Translations under genes and position numbers: made by a program | NCBI GenBank assembly: GCA_015075185.1 | Contig: JABTUW010000007.1 | Location: 124,001 to 188,000, forward strand | Reading direction: 5' to 3' | From: Anaerolineales bacterium | Lineage (GTDB): Bacteria; Chloroflexota; Anaerolineae; 4572-78; J111 | DNA length: 64,000 bases | Shown here: positions 34,730-41,069 of the stretch, piece after piece | How positions within the stretch are numbered: position 1 is the stretch's first letter | How the letters are laid out: every line of letters begins with the position of its first letter | The notes under the pieces: model-generated | Seen by the model: only the letters and a program-made list of their open reading frames with translations | What the model was told of the DNA's origin: nothing | Database searches by the model: none

Positions 34730-34977
34730 ATGAAGATGAAACCGTTTCTATTTTCAGAACAAGGAGATTTCCATGAACTTACTGGCTTACGTGGTCTACA
34801 GCTTAATGACCGGGAGTTGGCAAAGAGCAACTAACTCAACACTTAGCTCAACTCTCGCCCTTAGAGCGGTCTGTCCTGGCTGAGCTGCAGCCGTTCCTCC
34901 AGCGAGTGCCCCAAGACCTGGCTGCTGTTTTGGCGCAACTCGGTCCGATCAATGATTGGGATAAGTTACCCCTATAG
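34730..34977 (+). CDS. Candidate ComX-like pheromone precursor, one-base frameshift
   Basis: ATG 34730 opens MKMKPFLFSEQGDFHELTGL, then RGLQLNDRELAK. Adding one A to AAA at 34822-34824 gives EQLTQHLAQLSPLERSVLAE, then LQPFLQRVPQDLAAVLAQ and the end LGPINDWDKLPL, stopping at 34975-34977. The repaired product has 82 residues: a charged helical leader and a short C-terminal segment with one Trp five residues from the end. ComX precursors (53-73 residues in Bacillus) are alike in having a poorly conserved leader and a C-terminal Trp that ComQ prenylates; the B. subtilis 168 mature peptide is ADPITRQWGD. The isoprenyl-transferase gene begins 21 bases after the stop. The call depends on the frameshift repair and on context. 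Confidence 0.5.
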
Positions 34978-34998
34978 TCCTCCCGGCAAGTTAATCAG

Positions 34999-35940
34999 GT
35001 GTGCCATGAGGGCAATCCTAGCGCTGCGGTGAGCCGGTTCCTCGGCGAAATTCTTAATGAGGAACTAGCTCACCCAGCTTATCACCAAACGTTATGGCAA
35101 TTTCTGGATCAAGGATCGGGATCGACTGGAGCGGTGAGCCTCAAAACGCTCCCCTTGTTGAGCTGTACGGCCAACGGTGGAGACCCTCTCGCTGCCGTAC
35201 CTGTGACAGCCGCCTGGCAAGTGATCCACCGGGCGGCTAAATTGTTTGATGATGTTGAGGATGGCGAGGCAGACCATCCTGCCAAAACCCTCAATGCCGG
35301 GACAGGGCTGCTCTTTGTGGCTCACCTGGCTTTGAGTAAGCTGCCGGAGCACCAGGCCTGGTCTATCAGCCAGGCGCTCAACCGGGCCGTCCTGCATTCC
35401 TGCGCCGGGCAGCACCTTGATTTGACGGCCAGCCATATCCAGACCGACCCGGAGACTTGGCTGGACATCGCCCGGACCAAATCGGGCAGCCTGTTGGCCT
35501 GGGCGACCTGGGCCGGGGCCTGGCTGGCCGGGGTTGATGAGCCTACGCTAGCTGGTTATGCCAGGTATGGCTCTCACCTGGGGATCCTGCTCCAGGTCGC
35601 CGATGACTTCAACGGGGTCTGGGGCGCTGAGGGAGTGAGCGATCTGGCCAGCGGTCAATTAAGCCTACCCGTATGCTATGCCCTATCAATCCTCAAAGGG
35701 CAGGACCGAAACAACTTGCTCACCTTGCTGGAGCAAGCGGCTGGGGGAGATAAAACGGCTGAAGAGACGGCTCAACAACAGTTGATCGACCTGGGAGCAC
35801 ATGGATATTTGTTGGTCGTCGGCCGGCTCCACCGGCAGGAGGCGCTCGTTGCCCTCCACAGCGTCAAGAACACCACGCCGCAGAACCAGCAGGCCCTGGT
35901 GACTTTATTGGACCAGGTGCTGCCCGCGGTCGGGGATTAG
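34999..35940 (+). CDS. ComQ-like isoprenyl transferase (polyprenyl synthase fold)
   Basis: 313 residues from GTG 34999; a GTG at 35029 (VSRFLGEIL) is also possible. The first aspartate-rich motif is LFDDVEDGEADH (DDxxD) and the second is LLQVADDFNGVWG (reduced, one Asp pair). KSGSLLAWATWAGAWL lies between them, as in trans-prenyl synthases. ComQ proteins are divergent members of this fold that attach a farnesyl or geranyl group to a Trp of ComX. The gene is followed after 3 bases by a sensor kinase and then a LuxR-type regulator, the comQ-comP-comA content. It could instead make a polyprenyl diphosphate, but no isoprenoid pathway gene is nearby. Confidence 0.7.
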   Translation: MCHEGNPSAAVSRFLGEILNEELAHPAYHQTLWQFLDQGSGSTGAVSLKTLPLLSCTANGGDPLAAVPVTAAWQVIHRAAKLFDDVEDGEADHPAKTLNAGTGLLFVAHLALSKLPEHQAWSISQALNRAVLHSCAGQHLDLTASHIQTDPETWLDIARTKSGSLLAWATWAGAWLAGVDEPTLAGYARYGSHLGILLQVADDFNGVWGAEGVSDLASGQLSLPVCYALSILKGQDRNNLLTLLEQAAGGDKTAEETAQQQLIDLGAHGYLLVVGRLHRQEALVALHSVKNTTPQNQQALVTLLDQVLPAVGD

Positions 35941-35943
35941 GCG

Positions 35944-38208
35944 ATGGCCCTAAACATGGGAGCAGGGATCAGGTCTAATCACGGGCGAGCGCTGCTGGTT
36001 ATTGGCCTGTTGCTGTTCGATCTGTACCTGATCGCCTGGGCCGGGGTGACCGCCTGGCAGCGCCCTTGCCCCACGGAAGCGACTTCCTTCCAATCGTTTG
36101 TCACCAGCTCAGGCTGTCTCGCTTCTTTGATTGAGGACCTGGTCCCGCTGCCGGTTGCGCTCGGTTTCTGGGGTGTGGGCCTGGTGGCCTGGTTCAAGAC
36201 CCGGCCGGGCTTACCGGTCGAGTTCTTCCTGGTCGGCGCCGGCGTCCTGGCTGCTGGCCTCTTGTCGGCGCTGGGCAGTGATCCCGGCAAACGGATTTTC
36301 TACCTGTTCCTGGCCTGGCTCGCCCCTCTGGCGTTTCATTTTCACCACAGCCTGCTGGACCGACCCCCGGCACGCCTGGGCCGGCTGGTGTTAAGCGGAC
36401 TCTATAGCCTGGCTGTTGTGTGGTCCCTGGCCCTGTTGCTGCCTTATGACATTCCGACCCTGCGCCAATCCGGCTGGCTGGCGGTCTTACAAGTAGGGAT
36501 CCGCCTCGATGTCGCCCTGGCTTTGAGCCTGGCCATCTTGCTCATTGTACGGGATTGCCGGGCGGGCCGAGCCTCCGTCGCCGCACGCCAGCATTTTCGG
36601 TTGGTCGCCTTCGGGACCTTCTTCGCCTTTGCGCCGCTGCTGTTCCTGTCCTTGTTGCCCGACACGCTGGGGGCGCCGGTTTACGTCCCTTATGAGTGGA
36701 CCTTTCCCTGGTTACTGCTCAGCCCCCTGGCTTACGCTTACACCTTGTTTCGGCGCCAGTTGGCGCACGTCGAAAACTCAATCAATCATGCGGCCATTTA
36801 TTACTTACTGATCACCTTATTCCTGGCCATCTACCTGGGGATCGCGGCCGTGCTCAACCGCCTGGTGACCGATCTGAGCGGCTCGTCCCGTCCTCTCATC
36901 TACGCCCTGGTCGGGGTGGGCTTAATCATGCTGTTTGTGCCGCTGTATCGGGGGCTGCACAAACTGGTGCATTGGGTCTTCTATGGCAATGAAGTCAGCT
37001 ATGCCGACGTGGTGGGCGAACTGACCCAAGAACTGGCCCTGGTGCTGGCCCCCCAAAAATTACACCATTTATTGACGGAGAGGGTATCTCAAATCATGCA
37101 TTTATTCGGAGCGATGCTATTTCTCAGAAACGACCCGGCCGGTCCGCTCTCACTGGCGGCCGCCTGTGGGTTTGCGCCGGAAGAGATTGCGGCGCAACAG
37201 TTGCCGACCAGTGGACGCCTGGCTGATTATCTTAAACAAGCGGCCCGGCCGGTGAGTCGCGGGCAGATCGGTCAGGCCCTGGCCATCGCGACCTTGCAAC
37301 CAGAGGAGCGAGCTCTGTTGGCACAACCCAACATTACCTATTGGCTGCCCCTGCTGGCTTCCGATGGGGTCTTACAGGGCATGCTGCTCCTGGGCGCCAA
37401 GCAAGGGGATAAGTTTTTTACGGTTGAGGACGAGCGGATCTTGACGACCCTGGCCCACCAGGCCGGGATTACGGCCCACAACGTCCGGTTAGCGGGCCAG
37501 GTTTGGGCCGGCCGCCAGGAACTGGCCCGGGCCCATCAGCAATTGTTAATGGTCAGTGAGCAGGAACGGCGCCAACTGGCCCATGACCTGCACGATGGCG
37601 TCGTGCAACAACTGATTGGCATCAACTACCAGTTGGCTGAAAGCCAGCGGTTAGTCAGTCAAATCGAGGCGCCGCTTGACCATCGATTCGCCGAAAGGCT
37701 CACCGAGAGCCTGGCCACCATCCGGCGCGAGCAGTTGGAGATCGTCACAGCGGTCCGCCAGCTGCTGGGCGAGCTGCGGCCGGCCGGGTTAGATGAACTG
37801 GGCTTAACGGCGGCCCTGGAAGGCTACGTGGTGCGCCTGCGTGAGGAAGCCCCGAAGGCGCCCCAGATTGAGTTGGATTTGGATCCAGCCGGGGTGGACC
37901 TGCCCGAACCGATCGCCATCTGCCTTTTCCGGACAGCCCAGGAGGCGCTGCGCAATGCGCTAAAACACGCTCGACCAGAGCACATTCAGCTCAGTCTACA
38001 GCTCTCAGATGAGGCGGTTGTCCTCACCGTGAGAGATGATGGCTGCGGGTTTCTGGTCCCGGCCCGGCCCGGCGAGTCTACTGAGGCCGATCATTTTGGC
38101 CTGGTTAGTATGGCCGAGCGGGTGGCCTGGACGGGCGGGCAGCTCACCATTCACTCAGAGCCGGGCGCAGGGACCCAGATCATCGCCCGGGTACCGCTGA
38201 AGGGATAA
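35944..38208 (+). CDS. ComP-like multi-membrane-spanning sensor histidine kinase
   Basis: 754 residues. Residues 1-345 hold about nine or ten hydrophobic helices (for example LLVIGLLLFDLYLIAWAGV and IYALVGVGLIMLFVPLYR), like the sensor half of B. subtilis ComP. A GAF-like region follows (about 370-520). The HisKA_3 box QERRQLAHDLHDGVVQQLIG has the likely phosphoacceptor H550. HATPase motifs are FRTAQEALRNALKHA, VRDDGCGF and GLVSMAERVAWTGGQLTIHS. NarX/ComP-type kinases pass phosphate to LuxR-type regulators such as the one 29 bases downstream. The start is 3 bases after the transferase stop, so the genes are coupled. Confidence 0.8.
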   Translation: MALNMGAGIRSNHGRALLVIGLLLFDLYLIAWAGVTAWQRPCPTEATSFQSFVTSSGCLASLIEDLVPLPVALGFWGVGLVAWFKTRPGLPVEFFLVGAGVLAAGLLSALGSDPGKRIFYLFLAWLAPLAFHFHHSLLDRPPARLGRLVLSGLYSLAVVWSLALLLPYDIPTLRQSGWLAVLQVGIRLDVALALSLAILLIVRDCRAGRASVAARQHFRLVAFGTFFAFAPLLFLSLLPDTLGAPVYVPYEWTFPWLLLSPLAYAYTLFRRQLAHVENSINHAAIYYLLITLFLAIYLGIAAVLNRLVTDLSGSSRPLIYALVGVGLIMLFVPLYRGLHKLVHWVFYGNEVSYADVVGELTQELALVLAPQKLHHLLTERVSQIMHLFGAMLFLRNDPAGPLSLAAACGFAPEEIAAQQLPTSGRLADYLKQAARPVSRGQIGQALAIATLQPEERALLAQPNITYWLPLLASDGVLQGMLLLGAKQGDKFFTVEDERILTTLAHQAGITAHNVRLAGQVWAGRQELARAHQQLLMVSEQERRQLAHDLHDGVVQQLIGINYQLAESQRLVSQIEAPLDHRFAERLTESLATIRREQLEIVTAVRQLLGELRPAGLDELGLTAALEGYVVRLREEAPKAPQIELDLDPAGVDLPEPIAICLFRTAQEALRNALKHARPEHIQLSLQLSDEAVVLTVRDDGCGFLVPARPGESTEADHFGLVSMAERVAWTGGQLTIHSEPGAGTQIIARVPLKG

Positions 38209-38237
38209 AGGCGCATGATTAAGAAGGGAGCCGGGTC

Positions 38238-38861
38238 ATGCCCCCGACCATTCGGGTAATCTTAGCCGATGATCACCCCCTGATCCTGACGGGGTTGCGC
38301 ACCACGCTGACGGCCCAGGCCGATATAGAGTTGATCGGGGAAGCCACCACCGGGGAGGAAGTGCAGCAGTTGTGTCTGGCGCTGCGGCCGGATGTCCTGC
38401 TGCTGGATCTACGGATGCCGGGTCCGCCCGGGTTGAAAACGCTGGCTTTCTTACGCGAGCATTGTGCCACCATAAAGATCATTGTCCTGACGGCCTATGA
38501 CGACGATATCTACATTCGGGGGGTGGCGAGGGCCGGCGCGGCCGGGTACATCCTCAAGGATGAAGCCCCTGAGGCGGTGGTGCAGGCTATTCATACGACG
38601 GTGCAGGGAGGTACCTGGTTCAGCCGGCCGGTCGTGGACAAGCTGGCCGATTTAAGAAAAGCCGAGCCGCATCTGACCGAGCGAGAGCGGCAGATACTGA
38701 GCTTGATCGTGCAAGGGTGGGACAATGCGCGCATCGCGGCCGAGGTGGGCCTGGCCGAGCAGACCATCCGCAATCATGCCAGCCATCTTTACGCCAAATT
38801 GGGCGTAAAATCCCGCACGGAAGCCGTTATTTGGGCTAAAAACCGCGGCTGGGAAGGTTGA
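38238..38861 (+). CDS. ComA/NarL-type response regulator
   Basis: 207 residues, with GGGAG before the ATG. Receiver domain: ILADDHP (acidic pocket), DVLLLDLRMPGPPG (phosphoacceptor Asp), VLTAYDDDIY and the Lys of YILKDEAPE. DNA-binding LuxR-type HTH: LTERERQILSLIVQGWDNAR, then EQTIRNHASHLYAKLGVKSR. It is the natural output partner of the kinase before it. Candidate binding sites are the 70-bp repeats at 34525-34593 and 39015-39084 that bracket the operon, which would give positive feedback as for ComA. A strong terminator follows at 38915. Confidence 0.85.
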   Translation: MPPTIRVILADDHPLILTGLRTTLTAQADIELIGEATTGEEVQQLCLALRPDVLLLDLRMPGPPGLKTLAFLREHCATIKIIVLTAYDDDIYIRGVARAGAAGYILKDEAPEAVVQAIHTTVQGGTWFSRPVVDKLADLRKAEPHLTERERQILSLIVQGWDNARIAAEVGLAEQTIRNHASHLYAKLGVKSRTEAVIWAKNRGWEG

Positions 38862-38914
38862 ACTCGTTGTATCTGCCAGATAACCCAAGTTGAGTAAGAA
38901 TTTACTGTCCCCCA

Positions 38915-38945
38915 TAAAAAAGGCCCTCGCTGTGAGGGCTTTTTA
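38915..38945 (+). terminator. Rho-independent terminator after the ComA-like gene
   Basis: AAAAAAGGCCCTC, loop GCTGT, GAGGGCTTTTT: a 6-base GC stem extended by A-T pairs with a T-run on the plus strand. The A-run on the other side could make it bidirectional. Confidence 0.85.
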
Positions 38946-39014
38946 TGTTCTTCAGCGGGTATAGTTCCAGCGTGCTGGCAGCAGGATGAGCCGGATTCCG
39001 GGGAACTAAAGAGA

Positions 39015-39084
39015 GTTAAGTACAAATATACCGCAAAATTAAGTATTCATGTGCCTATGCAAACCAAGCCAAATTTGATAGACT
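39015..39084. promoter_or_regulatory. 70-bp repeat, copy 2, downstream of the ComQXPA-like unit
   Basis: It runs from GTTAAGTACAAATATACCGC to AAATTTGATAGACT and is about 85% identical to 34525-34593 in the same orientation. It starts 70 bases after the terminator, so it can act as a separate promoter. The first frame with a strong ribosome site beyond it is the 32-codon frame at 39203, 119 bases on, similar to the 137-base gap for copy 1. Confidence 0.5.
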
Positions 39085-39202
39085 CCTGAAAGCTAGGCGC
39101 TCAGACTCACGCGCTCATGATTTTCGGTCAAGCTGTTTTTCTGGCTGAAACGAATTTTAAAACTCAGCTCGAAATCCCTTGACCCAATTAAGGAGGCATT
39201 AT

Positions 39203-39301
39203 ATGATGTTCTTAACTGAACACAGCAAAGACAAAACGCCACCGGCAGGTGTTGCAAGCACCCACCGGCGGCTAACCCTGCCAACTGATCGAACCAGTTG
39301 A
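39203..39301 (+). CDS. Small ORF with strong ribosome binding site
   Basis: ATGATG at 39203-39208 is preceded by TTAAGGAGGCATTAT, an excellent site. The frame gives MMFLTEHSKDKTPPAG, then THRRLTLPTDRTS (32 residues), basic and polar with no membrane segment. Coding status rests on the ribosome site and on the regulatory repeat upstream. Part of the message (CCACCGGCAGGTG) can fold. It could be a peptide controlled by the ComQXPA-like unit, or a chance frame in the integrase leader. Confidence 0.35.
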   Translation: MMFLTEHSKDKTPPAGVASTHRRLTLPTDRTS

Positions 39302-39307
39302 CGTGGC

Positions 39308-39352
39308 TGATATCCATTCTACCATACTTGTGATGGTAGCTCAATGATATCA
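39308..39352. other. 45-bp interrupted palindrome upstream of the integrase
   Basis: TGATATC (39308) pairs with GATATCA (39346-39352), and CTACCAT pairs with ATGGTAG inside it, with a 7-base centre. No T-run. The position 390 bases before the integrase suggests an operator, an integrase/excisionase arm site or a leader hairpin. The stretch 39353-39738 otherwise holds only a 12-codon frame (39539-39577, with AGGAAAG upstream) and a hairpin AGTTGCC/GGGCAACT near 39600-39630. Confidence 0.5.
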
Positions 39353-39738
39353 GGCGGTCGCTCCTACCTACGTGGCGAGGGGTGACCGTTTTTGTTTTTG
39401 CCGCGGTTCAGCCAGGGCAGGGTGCTGCAGTGCCCTGCCCGCCCTCACCCGTTTGACACGCTTGTGCCAGGACTATCCGTCTCCTCATTTCAGCCGGCAT
39501 CATGGCTCATCAGCAAAATTCTCACCAGGAAAGAAGAAATGGCTACGAAAGTAACGGCCACCATACGCCCTGAGTAGGAAGCGGGCCTGGTCAAGCTCCA
39601 AGTTGCCTGAATAGATTGAGGGCAACTCTGATGGGTCTGAGCATCGAATGGGGCGAACGCCGAACAGAAAACAGACGACACAAGGATTTAACTAGCGCAT
39701 CAAATTTCTCTAACGTCTATTGAACTGGAAGAGTCACC

Positions 39739-40791
39739 GTGGATCACAATCTGATACACAAGGCGATCAGTTTCCGCAATGGGACCATCAAAATAGATTT
39801 AGACCTTTTGAACTGCAGCCAGGTCGAACTGATAAAAAACAGGCAAGCCCAGGTCATCCAATACCAGAATGGCCACGGGCAGGAGACGGTTGTCTTGACC
39901 CTGGCTCAATTGAAGTCGCTGCGAACCCAGTTTTTAGACCATATCGACGTCGACAAAAATTTGAAAGCCAGCTCGATCACGGGGTTCAAATCCCGCACCC
40001 AGCTTTTCCTGAAATGGCTGGAAGAAAACCAGCTTCAGCAGGTTTCAATGAGCCACTGGCGCGATTATTATGCCCATTTGAAACGAGGCCAGCTATCAGA
40101 TACGACCGTCCGAAATTATTTCCGCGACCTCAGCGGCTTTGCCGCCTGGTTAGTTCAAACCGGGCATTTACCCTACAACCCGTTGGACGGCATCACCCCA
40201 CCCTCAGCTACCAAAGTGAGTATATACACCAAAGCAATTCCTCGGGCCGATATCGACATTATGATAGATCAGGCTGAGACGATCAGGGATCGGGCCATCT
40301 TCATCTTTTTCCGGGATACCGCCTGCCGGGGGAGTGAAGCCGCGGCCATGTGCTGGGAAAATGTGGACCTGGATGAGGGCAAAGCCTATGTCGTCGGTAA
40401 GGGCGGCAAGCTTCGGACCCTCCGTTTTAAGCCTCCCACCGCCCAAGTTTTGAGGGAATATCGGGCAACACTCCAAGAATGTCAACAGGTTGGGCCGGTC
40501 TGGTGGGGCAAACAAGGGGCTTTAACCTACAGCGGCATTTACCAGGTCTTCCATCGCACCGCTGAACGTGCTTCCCTGCATAACAAGAAGTTCAATCCGC
40601 ACGCCTGGCGGCACGCCTTTGGCCGGGACGCGACCCAGGCCGGGATGCCAACCGCCATCCTCCAGAAGGTGTTGGGACACGAGTCCATCACCACGACCAT
40701 GATTTATACCGACCCCGATGAAGACATTGTCCACCAGGCTCATCATCAATATTCCCCTGTAAATGAAGTTGACTTGAACGGCAGTTCATAG
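39739..40791 (+). CDS. Tyrosine recombinase (phage/ICE-type integrase)
   Basis: 350 residues, GTG start. The N-terminal SAM-like core-binding domain covers about 75-150 (SSITGFKSRTQLFLKWLEEN). The catalytic domain has R197 (ACRGSEAAAMCW), Lys of VGKGGKLRTL (221-224), H288-x-x-R291 (NPHAWRHAFGRD), H314 (VLGHESITTTMIYT) and nucleophile Y323. All essential residues are present and the frame is intact. It ends 92 bases before a partial copy of the tRNA-Arg anticodon arm and 133 bases before the tRNA itself. That layout suggests it integrates the element at tRNA-Arg(CCU). Confidence 0.9.
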   Translation: MDHNLIHKAISFRNGTIKIDLDLLNCSQVELIKNRQAQVIQYQNGHGQETVVLTLAQLKSLRTQFLDHIDVDKNLKASSITGFKSRTQLFLKWLEENQLQQVSMSHWRDYYAHLKRGQLSDTTVRNYFRDLSGFAAWLVQTGHLPYNPLDGITPPSATKVSIYTKAIPRADIDIMIDQAETIRDRAIFIFFRDTACRGSEAAAMCWENVDLDEGKAYVVGKGGKLRTLRFKPPTAQVLREYRATLQECQQVGPVWWGKQGALTYSGIYQVFHRTAERASLHNKKFNPHAWRHAFGRDATQAGMPTAILQKVLGHESITTTMIYTDPDEDIVHQAHHQYSPVNEVDLNGSS

Positions 40792-40882
40792 TAGACTCTC
40801 TCCGACAATGGAATAAAAGTAGGTTGGGAGTGGGCATTTTAATAAGGTGATAAGTTTGAAACCACTACCCAGCTGAGCTCGT

Positions 40883-40904
40883 AGAGGATAAATAAGAGGT
40901 TTCC
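40883..40904 (+). repeat. Candidate attachment-site repeat of tRNA-Arg
   Basis: 22 bases, AGAGGATAAATAAGAGGTTT plus CC, match the D/anticodon-arm sequence of the tRNA at 40937-40958 with three mismatches. The repeat sits between integrase and tRNA. Candidate att core or remnant of an earlier integration; the other end of the element is outside the window. Confidence 0.55.
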
Positions 40905-40924
40905 ACGAGAGACGACAAATTTTT

Positions 40925-40996
40925 GCCCCGTAGCTCAGAGGATAGAGCAGAGGTTTCCTAAACCTTGTGTCGCAGGTTCGACTCCTGCCGGGGGTA
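40925..40996 (+). tRNA. tRNA-Arg (anticodon CCU), acceptor stem one base short
   Basis: The cloverleaf is clear: D arm GCTCAGAGGATAGAGC, anticodon arm AGGTTTCCTAAACCT with CCT, T arm GCAGGTTCGACTCCTGC. The 3' acceptor strand is CGGGGGT plus discriminator A. The 5' strand reads GCCCCG and should be GCCCCCG to pair over seven bases, so one C is missing. No CCA is encoded. Because a working tRNA cannot easily lose that base, this is good evidence of a homopolymer sequencing error here. It is the probable integration target of the element on its left. Confidence 0.85.
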
Positions 40997-41069
40997 CTAT
41001 AATCTGACATCTTTTTACCTGCCGCTGCCAATCTCATTGTCGAAAATAGAACATTTAGGGGTGAACAAA

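Noticed and set aside
34773..34883. 36-codon frame from ATG 34773 with AAGGAG upstream
   Set aside because: I first took this as the ComX-like start because of its ribosome site, but the neighbouring frame from 34730 reads better and needs a single added base. This remains an alternative start region.
40786..41037. Minus-strand frame containing a SRTCDTRF-type sequence
   Set aside because: It is the translation of the antisense of tRNA-Arg, a well-known false ORF. It did help to show the repeated anticodon arm.
40965..41069. Extended N-terminus of the AOR gene
   Set aside because: It would start inside the tRNA; the ATG at 41070 matches the family start.
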